DNA of 64,000 nt from Orychophragmus violaceus (lineage: Eukaryota; Streptophyta; Magnoliopsida; Brassicales; Brassicaceae), in NCBI GenBank assembly GCA_030180135.1, contig CM058239.1, positions 41,854,270-41,918,269 on the forward strand. The letters are read 5' to 3'. Shown piece after piece: positions 46,842 to 57,419 of this stretch. The notes beneath the pieces are model-generated. The model made no database searches. It had not been told where the DNA came from and was given only the letters and a program-made list of their open reading frames with translations. The translations under genes and the position numbers were made by a program. Position 1 is the first letter of the stretch. Every line of letters begins with the position of its first letter.

Positions 46842-47458
46842 GTCACTACAAAAAAATCCACATTAATAGCAGATTATTATAGCACGGTTTACTGAACTGC
46901 TATCGTATATGAATTTGGAAGTTTTGATATTCTATCATAGCTTTCTATAAATGCTATGCCATAATTTCACTTAGCGGGAAGCTGAATTCACTTGTCCGCC
47001 AAACATTTAACAAAATTTTACAATTTTTTGGATCTTGTTTTCATTTCCCTCTTTCTCCAAAACCCTTAGAAAAAATCTGATTCTAGCTCACTCTCTCCTA
47101 GCGGGAACTCAAAATTTCTTGTGGCTCCAACACCAAGTTTTAGGCTTAGAATTTTTTTTTTTGAGTTTTGGCAGATTTTTTCCCCTCTTTCTCATGGACA
47201 CAAACTTTGTTTCTCTTCTCTCATCTTCCTCCTCTCTCCTTTCTCCCACCGTCTCCTCCCTCAATCCGAACCTTCATTCATAGCCTCCAATGTCTTTCTT
47301 CTTTCTTCTTTCTCGACCTAGATCTTCTTCCTCCTTTCTTCATCCTCACCCAAACCCTAAAAACGAATCTCGATCTCTCTACCTCTATCTGTATAAAATT
47401 TCATATCTGGTCAATGGAAAAAGTTTCAAAATCGGAATGATACCGTGGAGAAGCATCG

Positions 47459-47560
47459 ATGAGGAACAAAAACGGAGGAGGAGGCGATAATTTTGATGGG
47501 AGTGGGAACAGGAGAAACCGAGAAGAAGAGCATGAGAGCAGATCTGGAAGTGATAACAAA
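47459..47560 (+). pseudogene. Possible N-terminal exon piece of an HD-ZIP IV gene
   Basis: MRNKNGGGGDNFDGSGNRRN, then REEEHESRSGSDN. The ESRSGSDN phrase resembles the stretch upstream of the homeodomain in ANL2-like proteins. The homeodomain exon itself is absent; intron-like DNA follows. Confidence 0.45.
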
Positions 47561-47671
47561 TCCAAGAGCTCCAATCGTAATCCCTTCTTTCTCTTTCTTC
47601 TATCCAATCCATAATATTATCTCTTTCGTTCGATCTGAAGAATTAATTTCTGAGTTTGTTTTTGGTTTCAG

Positions 47672-47955
47672 CATGTTCAAAGAGGACTCCAATCTGCACC
47701 CATTGTGGTGGACCTGCCATGCTCGGCGATGTCACTCTAGAAGAACATCATCTCCGTATCGAAAACGCTCCCTTGAAAGATGAGCTCTATCGCGCCTGTA
47801 ACCTAACAGGTAAATTCCTTGGTCACCATCACCACCACTCTTCCATAGAGCTCGCTGTCGGCCCCAACAATGGCGGAAATTTCACTTTCCCTCCTGAATT
47901 CGGTGGTGGCAGTTGTTTACCTCCGCCGCAGCAGCAACAAAATTGGGATATTTGA
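47672..47955 (+). pseudogene. Exon fragment of an ANL2-like HD-ZIP IV transcription factor
   Basis: After an intron-like tract ending TTTTGGTTTCAG (47671), the frame gives PICTHCGGPAMLGDVTLEEH, then RIENAPLKDEL, CNLTGKFLGHHHHH, SSIELAVGPNNGG and FPPEFGGG. From memory of the family, this is the region between the leucine zipper and START domain of ANTHOCYANINLESS2-like proteins, including the CxxCGG motif. It ends at TGA (47953-47955) where the parent gene would continue. No homeodomain or START domain is present, so it cannot act as a transcription factor. A short chimeric peptide is possible if it is transcribed. Confidence 0.8.
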
Positions 47956-48403
47956 TTTGATTAGGTGTATAAACTGTTGGTAATGCTTGTGTAATACCAA
48001 ATCTGATATGACCTTTTCTTCTTCTGTTCTTGGATTTTCAGAATGGAATCTGCTTATAGTTTGTGGATTAGAGAATTATTCCACGCAGCTTTGGGTACAG
48101 CAAAATGGTAGAGAGAGTCATATGTATGCTATATAACATTCTGTAGATCTTGGTAAGTCCTTCTTTCATGTGGACAAGTAAAACTAATTTTGGGTTTAAG
48201 CTTATTCTTTTGACTGATTTTAGTAGACCTCAAATCTGGAAGCTTTTTGTTGTTATCGAATGATACTTTGATTCTTCCATATTGCAACTTGTTTTGTTTC
48301 CATCATCTGATTCTTCAAGTTTCTTACCAATGTTTCATTAGATTTGGGTTCGGTTGCTTTGTTACTATATCCTAAAGAGGCTGCTTGATGATGTTACAAT
48401 TGC

Positions 48404-48592
48404 TTGCATCCTAAAGAGCTCATCAACACAGTCATTACTAATGTCTCCAACATCAACTTCTCTCCAGTCTTTGTCCCAATGTACTACAACCAATCTGGAC
48501 CATTGCTTCCTTTGCTCTGCAATCCCTTTAACCATGACCTCACTGATCGCCCTTGCTCGCCTGGTGAGCTCGATTTGAACAATGCTACTCAA
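48404..48592 (+). pseudogene. Captured exon of a plant membrane-protein gene
   Basis: The frame KELINTVITNVSNINFSPVF, then VPMYYNQSGPLLPLLCNPFN and CSPGELDLNNATQ stops at a perfect splice donor (CAA|GTAAGT, 48593). It looks like an extracellular loop exon of a conserved plant multi-pass membrane protein; I cannot name the gene with confidence. Unrelated to the HD-ZIP piece, so the element acquired at least two genes. Confidence 0.6.
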
Positions 48593-48993
48593 GTAAGTCC
48601 CTTTGTCCCACTTTTTAGCATTCCTCTTCTGTTGAAACATTATGTTTATGCCACAACATTCACAGGCATGGAGCACTTTCGTCTGATTTTAATATGCAAG
48701 CTATAGAAACACAATAAGCGTCTGTTGTTAATCTATGTCGGATTGTTTACAGGATTTGGTGAAACTGTTGACTGTTTCAATTCACTAAGTATCATCTTTC
48801 TTCTTCTTCGATCTCTCCCTACCCCATTTCCAAGACTGTAAGTTTCTTTGTCTTCTCCAATCCAATCGTAATTTTATTCTTTTCTTCTTCTTGGTCTGTA
48901 CCAACACCAATAAAGATTGAACACATTCTTTGATCATCTTGTGCCGTTTACTTTCAGGTGAACTAGTCCTCAGCTAAGTTGCTCGTCCAAATG

Positions 48994-49195
48994 ATGTAAG
49001 TTTTGTTTTAGAGGCTGCAGATATTTGATAAGCATCGTAAAGATACACACACTTGATAGGCAGATTCTTTGCATGTTCTTTTAGAGTTTCATTATGTAAG
49101 TTTTGTTTTAGAGGCTGCAGGTATTTGATAAGCATCGTAAAGATACATATCACTTGATAGACAGATTCTTTATGTGTTCTTTCAGAGTTTCATTT
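48994..49195. repeat. Tandem duplication of about 101 bp in the CACTA element
   Basis: Units 48994-49095 and 49096-49195 both begin ATGTAAGTTTTGTTTTAGAG and differ at roughly ten positions. Confidence 0.85.
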
Positions 49196-49258
49196 TATTG
49201 GTTTGTTTGGTGGTGAATTATTAAAAGCTTATTGTTGTCCTCTTTCTTCCCCTTTACA

Positions 49259-49379
49259 GACAAAAATCTACCGGCTCGTGTCTATTGACACTGAGGAATA
49301 GAGCACTTATGTGAATTCTGATCAAGAGTCTCCTACATGTGAAGTCGAGACTCAAAGCAAAGAAGAGAATATCAAGTGA
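49259..49379 (+). pseudogene. Possible third captured exon
   Basis: CCCCTTTACAG (acceptor-like) precedes a short frame TKIYRLVSIDTEE, then a stop and CEVETQSKEENIK. No family recognised; weak call. Confidence 0.3.
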
Positions 49380-49838
49380 GAAGCAACTCTAAGTGTTTAA
49401 TAATCAATGGAACAATGTTATGAATATGTTAGAATTTTGTAGGTTTGTCTTTGGTATTTGTAATGTAATATTATATTTATGTAACTTTTAATAATTTATG
49501 AAATATCTTTTTAATCAAATATAAAATTATAATTAATTAATAATATGTAAAAATAGGAATCAAAACAATTGAATAATACTACTTAAAAATACATAGCATT
49601 GATATAAAGCTATAATAAAATATATTACGATACATATAATGTGTTATAGTAAGCCTAGTAATAGCAAGAAGAAAATATTGCTATCATAGGTAAACGATAT
49701 AATAGCACGGACGAAAACGCTATCATATATGGCCTACCTATTATAGCTGGGGCAGACATAGCATTATCACAAACGCCATCATATACATACGATGGCGTTT
49801 TTCGTGTGCTAAGAATAGAGCTTTTTCTTGTAGTGTGT

Positions 49839-50260
49839 GGGCCGACAATATAGATGAAGTCCTTTGGTCCCATCGAACGACTCCGCGTCGAGCAACCGGT
49901 CAAACACCTTTTTCGTTATCACAAGGAATGGAAGCAATGGCTCCGGCCGAAGTATGCATCCCGACGATCCGACAAAAGCTAGTGCCAAAACACAAAGACC
50001 TTAACAACAACATGATTCTCGATCTTCTTGATCATATGAAGGGAAAGCGCGACCAAGCACTCCTCAGAATCCAAAATGATCAACAACAAGCCATGCGCTA
50101 TTACAACAAAAAGGTCTAGGGCAGACACTTTAACGAAGGAGACCTCATCTTAAGGAAAGTATTCAAGAATATAAGAGAATACAAGGCATGCAATCTCGGC
50201 GCAAACTAGGAAGGGCACTACATTATCTCAAGGGTAACCAGTCCATCGAGTAGAGCTCCT
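49839..50260 (+). pseudogene. Integrase C-terminal part of F
   Basis: Continues after the CACTA element: DNIDEVLWSHRTTPRRATGQ, TPFSLSQGMEAM and ALLRIQNDQQQAMRYYNKKV, typical of the integrase core end and C-terminal region in Tat pol. Then a stop and GDLILRKVFKN in frame. The frame decays near 50200. Confidence 0.85.
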
Positions 50261-50429
50261 CTCTCGGGACCTTTTCATCGGCAACCAGTCGATCGATCTT
50301 TGACACTGGAACCGATAAAACCCCATCAACAAGAAGCTGGTACGATGCAAGAACGGAGACAACCTGGTTCAACTCCAAAAAATTTTCCTAAGATCGTGCA
50401 TCCTCCTCCCTAGCCTTCCTGATCTTTAA

Positions 50430-52542
50430 CAAACGAGCTTCAACCCTACCAAAAATCTCGTATCTCGACCGAGCGACCTCATCAGCGCCAGAAGCTCAAA
50501 GGTCGTTGCACTCAGATTTATGCGCAATTTGAGCAGCAAGCAGTGCATCCCTAGATTCCACATCAATATCACGGGCCGCAGAAGCACTGGCCAAACAATC
50601 TTCTCGCTTTCACGATAATTCGGCAACCCAAAGCTCATGGCTCTCAACCTTTTTACTCTCTCGGCAGAAGGCTTCACAACCTTCCTCGAGCTCACGAAAC
50701 TTACTTTGTATTTTGAGAAGCCTCGCACTCAGCTCCCTTTTATCAAACCTAAGGATATTAATTTCATGCTCGTAAGCATCTACCAAGCAACTCTCGTCTG
50801 CAAGAGCCTAACAACAAAACAAGAGCTCAGGAAGGGGAAAGGCACCAAGAAAACCTTGAAACATTGACTAAATAAAAGAAGGAAAGAAGAGACTCCTTAC
50901 TCAAACTTGACCAGGACCGACTTTTCGATGAAGATTGGTCATGAACAAGCCAGAAATAGGGGGACATTCTTTAGTCAAACTCGACTTGACCGAACGAAAA
51001 AGACGAATACACGCGTCAGAATCATCGATAATCGCACGGATCCCAGAATATTCAAAACGAAAGGAGAAGTCAACAAATTCAGTCCTACTGCATCCACGAT
51101 TCTCTTGATCAACGAAATTCTGGACTGGGGGCTCGATAGAAATCGCAACATTCACGTCCTTCACCTCGGGATCAGGAACCAAACTCCCTTCGACGGATTT
51201 CTTTTTCTTCTCTGGCACCAAATCGTCGCCACCACCCCCATCACCACAAACGATAATCGAAATGCCCTCTGGTGACCTTTTTCTCTTCTTTCTCTTCTCC
51301 TCCACCTACAGATTGGCAGTTGCCTGGCTAATAACACCTACTCCAAAAGACTGGCTCAAGTTGCTTCCTTGTCCTCGCGCATCAGCAACCGAAACGCCTG
51401 CAACAACGTCAACTAGGCTAATAACATCGGTCTCCAAAGCAGAGCAAGCAGAAGGACTTGAGGAGTATTTCCTTTTTCCTCTAGGAACCCATTTGTTTTA
51501 AGCTTCCAAGTAGCCGCCCCGGCGTCTATACATGCAAAATTCTTCTGGATCCTCGCAAAATGAACATTAGGCCACTTCAAAGGACCAAGCGCAATTAACT
51601 TCTTCAAATCCACGGGAAAACTCCTCGGATAAGGAGCACTGAACGAACACCGATCTACAGAAAAAAAAGAAGGGGGAAGGAAGATGGAAGTATAAAACGG
51701 ATAACCAAAGTAAATTTAAAGGGGAAAAGGAAGTAACGAACATACCGTGATCATGATTCCACGACGATTTATACGGCCTATTTTCGTCAGGAACCGACGC
51801 ATCATTGATCTTTGCAAAAATTATTGACTTTGCCAATCTGTTATTTTGCTCCCCGCATCGGTAACAAGCTTAAGTCCATGTCGATTCTTTGTTGTAACAT
51901 ATTGCATTGCGGAGGTCGCCCTATTAATTAAAATCCTCATCGCCTCTTTGAAAAAGTGAAGAGTCATATCAATCCTCCCCTCAATAGCAAGCAATATGGC
52001 GCCTACCATATTACAAACCGCAGCCGGGCAAAGGTGAGAAATAGCAATTTTGCGTTGCTCGCAATAACCAACAAGAAGCTTCAGGAGAGGAAACTAGAGG
52101 TAAAAACTAACGAACCAACAATCATAAAGACAAATCCACCCGTCAGGAACCGACCACGGCCTCTCGTCCGCAGTCGGAAGTCGAACACAAGACCATGGCG
52201 ACGAGCATAAACCCGCTTTATGTTATCTAACGTCTCCTGCTTACATGAAGATCTTTGAACCTCGCGAGTCACCATGGTTTTATTTGACTCTTCCCCTTCA
52301 CAAACTCCAGACACGTCCGATAGCAAAGATTCATTCCGATCAGCACCCGGACCACCGATCTGATATTTTGGAACGTCAAAACGAAGGCGACGATACATGG
52401 ACACCGCTTCTTCTTCGCCAACCTGAGACCCGACCCCTTCATCTGCAGATTTCAGAACAGACGAACTCGTACTTGAAGAGGTAGACTAGTTACCATCGTC
52501 ACTACTACTGGAAGACGACGAATGATAAGATTTAATACTCAT
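50430..52542 (-). pseudogene. Antisense ORF of Tat element F (gypsy-type transposon protein)
   Basis: Minus-strand remnants over 2.1 kb between pol and the 3' LTR. Likely start at 52542 (MSIKSYHSSSSSSSD). Then TREVQRSSCKQETLDNIKRV with YARRHGLVFDF (52081-52404), ATSAMQYVTTKNRHG and ITDWQSQ (51821-52009), FAKINDASVPDENRPYKSSW (51567-51836), a Lys/Arg-rich stretch with KKRKRSPEGI (50901-51305) and a coiled-coil-like end near 50430-50728. It resembles the antisense protein of Tat elements annotated as 'putative gypsy type transposon' (PF04195, recalled, not searched). Many stops and shifts. Its function is not established in the family. Confidence 0.72.
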
Positions 52543-52952
52543 CGTAAAGCCCAGGACAAAAACAAGAAGATAAAAGCCGAAGAGGAAAAGGAACGAAAGA
52601 GAGAGAAAAAACGGCACACAATTATAAGAAGAAGAAAACTTGGCCGAAAAAACTCATACCAGAAATTTTTGGCAAACATCGAGGAAAAATCATCATTGCT
52701 CCCACAAGACTTCTAAGACCCGATTGTTGCACAATCGATGACATCACATGAGATACGCGATATTCTCATCCGTACGACCATTGATGCTTTTTTCCCCAAG
52801 TACATCACGACATGTGTCTAAAGGTACAACAAAATGCAGAAACCATACGAGCCAGATAAGCCGACAGATTTATACCTGACTTAAATGCTTAACATTCACC
52901 GACTATGACCCGAGCCGAAGATTGCCGAACAAGGGAGGGGGGGGGTGCTAAT

Positions 52953-53350
52953 TGTTAGATATGGGTTTAGCACCCCATCTATAAGCCCATTGAAATCTGC
53001 CACCTCATCAAAAATATTTCGGCTCAAAGATCAAGTCCGCTAAGGAGTCAACAGCTCATCGAGAACTCAGACTATTTTCACTATAAATAGACCTTTCATT
53101 ATTCATTTTATGCATCATGTAACTTGTGAAGATTCCGAGCTGCATTTATAAAATGAAGAGCTTAAGCAATCTTTATGGAACACGTCTATCGACGAACATC
53201 CACTTCGTAATCATGTTCATTGTTTAGCTCCGGCTTAATCATCAATAACAGAGAGTTTCTGACCCCACTTTTAATCTTTATATTGTTAGTTCAGACCCTT
53301 TTAATCATAACTCTAAATCTTTCGAACTAGATCAAAATTTCGTAACAACA
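52953..53350 (+). repeat. 3' LTR of F
   Basis: TGTTAGATATGGG to CGTAACAACA. TATA box TATAAATA at 53082-53089. Preceded by AAGGGAGGGGGGGG (polypurine tract). Confidence 0.9.
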
Positions 53351-54106
53351 AATAATGTTTTACTACTTAAAATCCGTCAGGCCTATCATATCCTCCGAGA
53401 TCCAAACATTAAATTTGAGATTGACCTTTGAATGGGCTTCTTCTCTTTGGGGATTGTGGGCTATATCGTTTAAAAATAATCTTCATCTCCCATATAAAAT
53501 TTTGAATTACTCATCGGTGGATCCACGCATAATAGTTTGACACGATGTCGAATCTTGCAAGTTGCAATAGTAAAACGAGAATTACGGAAACTTTGTTGGA
53601 GTGAAACGTGGCATAAGTTAAAATATAAAGGCAATGAGTAGGGGGAAATTGAATCAGGATTCAGAATGAGGATAAAATAAGATGATAATCTGGATTAAAA
53701 AATCTAGAACATGAAATTATACGACTACTATTTGTCAACTTATGTAAAAAGTTAACTAATTCTATTGTAAGTAAGAAGAAAGAGAAAGGAAACGTAGTCA
53801 CCAACGTAGTAGGCACATACCTAATCCAAGTTTTGTTAGATTTTTTGTGTTTAATGGCTAACAGGCATGTTTTTTTCATAGTCCCATACATTTTTTTGTG
53901 TGTTTCCTTATGTTCAAATCCACAAACTAAATCGATATTAATCCTTCAAAGAAAGAAAAGGAAAAAAGAGAAAGATGAGTAATTTTGATTACCAAGTGAG
54001 AACAAACCGAACCAATTTAAATCGATACGATCGACATATTACTTAACGTCGAGATGAGAATTAAACAGCTGCAAGCAACTTTTATATACTTATACTTTTA
54101 TATATA
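53351..54106. other. AT-rich spacer
   Basis: No gene, terminus or repeat recognised between F and the Helitron. Confidence 0.5.
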
Positions 54107-54918
54107 CTAGGAGAGAATCCGCGCAAATACGCATATTTTATTTTGTTATTTAAATATTTAATATATTTTTGAATATTAATATTTTTATATATCTTTTTTT
54201 AAATATTTGTAATTTTTATGATCATAATAATTTGAAAAAAATAACATGCGCTCACAAGCAATATTACTTTAAATTATATGTTTTACAAGTTTTAGTTATC
54301 GATTTTTATAAATTTTTTTTTTTGGAATTTTTATTTCCTTCAACCTTCGTATTATTTTTTAAAATTTCCATACATTATTTAGAATATATGTACTTGTTAC
54401 ATTTTCAGTCATTCAGATCCTAATATTATAACAACATTTTAATATTGTTTATCATTTTAAATTTCGTTATGTTATGAATATATTTCATTGATTTCATTTA
54501 ATTTCTTATTTTTATATTATTTATTTGTTTATATTATCATCTTATCTCTTTTTATCATATTTTCATTATATTTCTAATAATTATCATTTTCATTAGTTAT
54601 TATTTTTTTGTTATAGGTTTTTTTCTTCTAATTTTCAATTTATTTTTTAAAAAATCATAATTGCATATTTATTTTTAGTTTTATAATTTGGTATTTTCAT
54701 TTATATTAATATTTAATTATATTCAAAATTAAATTTCAATTTTAATTTACTTATATTTATATTTAGTGATTTTAAATAATTATATTTAAATTAAATAATT
54801 TATTATAGATTTATTTGATTTAATAATGAAGTGGAAATTTTTTACTGACGTGGACCAATAAAGGAAAGGCTGACGTGTTAACGCTAGAGAGCCTCCCCTT
54901 CAAACATTATATATAGGA
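54107..54918 (-). mobile_element. Non-autonomous Helitron (812 bp)
   Basis: On the minus strand it begins TCCTATATATAATG (from 54918, preceded by A) and ends ...GCGCGGATTCTCTCCTAG (at 54107, followed by T). TC...CTAG ends and A/T flanks fit Helitrons of the Arabidopsis ATREP type. A GC-rich CCGCGC remnant lies just inside the 3' end where the hairpin is expected. The interior is very AT-rich with no Rep/helicase. Confidence 0.72.
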
Positions 54919-56059
54919 TAAGCAATCAGTAAACAAGATATTCATGACTACTAGTGCCCCTAAGCTTCATGCCTGGACACTTAGTAGCCTTAACACTTCT
55001 TGTTGATGTCTAAGGTACTCCGCCTCAGACACCCCAGGGGTCCCACGCGTCGCTCCTCGGTACTCAGCCCCAAAGGTCCCCTGTGGTATCACAACTGGGG
55101 CTCACAAAAGCCCCCGGCGAAGAACATGTCACCTCCCGGTCCACATGCCTTGACAAACCACGTGCTATAAAGGGACTCACGATCTCTATGCACCCACTCA
55201 CTATTTCTATCTCACCACTCCAATCATTCACCACAACAATTTTCGGTTCACAACTTAACAGTCTTTAACATCTCATATATTTTCTCACACAACATCCATC
55301 ACAATCAACAATCAACCCAAGAAGTTCTGGTTAACATTAACAATTAAATTCTGTTCTCAAACAACGATCAACATCCAACAATACAATTCTTCTTACAACC
55401 AAACATCATTTCCCAATTTTGGTTTCTTATAAAGTTTCATAGTGATTAATAAGTTTTAAGTATATAACATATTCGGTTATTTATAAGGATACATAGTTGT
55501 TTATCTTATATCAACATTCTTATTAAACACGCAACAAACAAGGACACTAGACTAATCTAATTTAAACATTACAGCACATAGTAATATGCCAGAAAAAAAT
55601 TTAGAGAGGACCGTCTCATCTTGGCCACATCAATGATGACGGTGAACGGTATCGACTCGGGATTGCACTGCGATCGAGATCGTGGAAGAAGCACACATCT
55701 CTCCATGCTCTAGAGTTCTAGATTATTTTCCTATAACCGAGAGATATATCTATGTGTCTAAGAAATCTCTGCTAAGATTCCGGTCAAGCGGAATCCGTTT
55801 GCCCAATCAAAACATAAAACTAGCTAGTCAAATCACAGATTCGTCATGGGCAGACACATTTTATAAAACATATCATAACATCCAAACGGTAAGTCATATC
55901 GGAGCGATTCTTACTCTTCTAGAAATATGAGACCTAGAATAAAATACGAATCGATGGAGGTTAGGGATTCACCTAACCCGGAATAAGAATCATAGAGAGA
56001 TGCACATAAGGGAAGAAGACATACAATGGTGCATGACGGTGGCTCACGGCTGACTGCTG
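54919..56059. other. Unassigned region with promoter-like stretch
   Basis: GC-moderate DNA (54950-55170) leads to CACGTGCTATAAAGGGACTC, with a TATA-like TATAAAG at 55168-55174 and a G-box-like CACGTG at 55160-55165, then a CA/CT-rich tract with no long ORF (55200-55420). It looks like an LTR U3/R or a 5' untranslated region, but I found no matching repeat, primer site or coding partner here. The frame at 55682-55930 is not recognised. Confidence 0.35.
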
Positions 56060-56062
56060 GCG

Positions 56063-57060
56063 GTGGCTGGTGGTCGAAAGATTGGGCAGGGATTCGCCTC
56101 CAAGCTGGGGAACAAGCACGGACAAGTGGGTCTTCTCAAACTCAAGATTAGCCTAAATCCACCTCAGCGGCTCGAACGCACTGTCGCTCAAGCTCCTCCC
56201 TCAATTTATCTAGTTCACCCGACCGATGCTTCTCCTTCTCAAGCGCTTCATTCAGCTCCTCGATTTGACGTGAAAGTTGATCCGAGTTGTCCACCGTTTG
56301 TTGATGCACAAGATCTGCCTCATAACGGGCCTTTTTGGCCCTTGCCTCCGACCCCGCAGTACTCGGCGATCGAAAGCAGCATCTACACGAAAAAGCTAAC
56401 CGCAGGAAAATTCGGGTAACCCTCTCGACTATTTAGCTTTCGGACGGGATAAGATGCGCCGAGCTAATCATATAGCTTAAATTTAGTGCATTCGCCAAGA
56501 GCCCTATTCACCGAACATGGGGGGCGCTTATTGTTAGAGGTGAGCTTGGCACCCCCGATTAGCTAGGCCCATCTCGACAATTGGAAGCCCATTCGCAGAA
56601 ACCGACTAAAGACAGCCCATATCCAACTTATACTTGACCACTGATCGATCACAATCACAACGCCGATCTGCAGTCCCAAAACCGACCGGAGGACGACGCA
56701 TGGTAAGGTAGGTCGGCGAACAGTGACCTAGTCAATTAGTACTCCGGCGTCGTACAATGATTACTTCTGGCATACGCCACGGAGTAGCTCAGGCGTAAGG
56801 CTCGTGATACCATATCCTGAAAGGATGCGGAGAGTGACACGTCGCCCTAAATTGGAGTAGATATGACAACATGACTTTTCCTATAAATACTCATCGAGGG
56901 CCATTTATTATGACACACTGAATTTATTACACACAACTACCATCTCTTGTAATCTTTGTAGCTTCGATCTGCTCTCACGAGCTTGGTTAGAAAACCGAAT
57001 TGATCTCCCTTCGGAATCAGTTCGAAAGTCTAAATATTTCACTTCTTTTCGGCTATATCA
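56063..57060 (+). mobile_element. Fragment of a second Tat element: antisense ORF piece plus LTR
   Basis: 56100-56400 on the minus strand reads KARYEADLVHQQTVDNSDQ, then IEELNEALEKEKHRSGEL, a coiled coil like the end of the Tat antisense protein. A purine tract (GGGGGGCGC, about 56519) then precedes an LTR starting TGTTAGAGGTGAGC at 56532, similar to the F LTR start. TATAAATA at 56882-56889 is the LTR promoter. The LTR end (about 57060, CGGCTATATCA) is uncertain. The left part of the element is missing. Confidence 0.65.
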
Positions 57061-57419
57061 ATAGAAACACGGCTCCAACCTACTCTCCACCCGTATTCCA
57101 ATATGTTTTAAATTCTCTTGTCTTGTCAAAGTCAAATTTTTCTATTTAAACTGAAAATCTCGACCCAATCCAAATTAAAACATACTTAGTGATTCCTTGG
57201 ATTAACAAAATGTGTCATATTTGATTGAACCTGAAACTCTTAAACTCCATAATTTAATTTATCGTATGGCTCCTTTCATCTTCTTATATTAATATTTCTA
57301 CGTTATAATAATAGTATTTCTTATTTCTTTACAATTTCTACGCCCTTTTTACCATACGGTGCATGTATATCCATTAAAAGGTATGAATTTACAGAAGAAA
57401 AACCGAAGGCTCATCCTCA
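57061..57419. other. AT-rich spacer
   Basis: Nothing recognised. Confidence 0.4.

Larger units (their letters stand above)
46844..49835. mobile_element. Non-autonomous CACTA element carrying host gene fragments
   Basis: The left end CACTACAAAAAAATCC and right end CTTTTTCTTGTAGTG are inverted CACTA termini, with an exact 3-bp duplication TGT (46841-46843, 49836-49838). Subterminal regions carry repeated GCTATCATA/GCTATNNTA motifs in both orientations (46870-46960, 49655-49790). The 2992-bp interior has no transposase but holds exon/intron-like pieces of at least two plant genes. This is a Pack-type element. Confidence 0.9.
30437..53350 (+). mobile_element. Tat-lineage Ty3/gypsy element F, split by G/A2 and a CACTA element
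   Basis: LTRs 30437-30835 (399 bp) and 52953-53350 (398 bp) have many differences (old). The primer site is TGGCGCCGTCTGTGGGA, and a G-rich polypurine tract lies at about 52932-52946. Probable target duplication AACAA/AATAA (one mismatch). Order of parts: reduced gag, protease, RT, RNase H, second RNase H, [G with A2], integrase N part, [CACTA], integrase C part, antisense ORF, LTR. Two RNase H domains and an antisense ORF between pol and the 3' LTR are known traits of the Tat lineage. Confidence 0.9.

Noticed and set aside
47168..47440. Ser/Pro/Phe-rich frames at 47035-47490 in the CACTA element
   Set aside because: Low-complexity CT-rich DNA, most likely a captured untranslated leader; several overlapping frames are equally open.
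47656..47955. A genuine HD-ZIP IV gene in the window
   Set aside because: Homeodomain and START domain are absent and the fragment is enclosed by CACTA termini.
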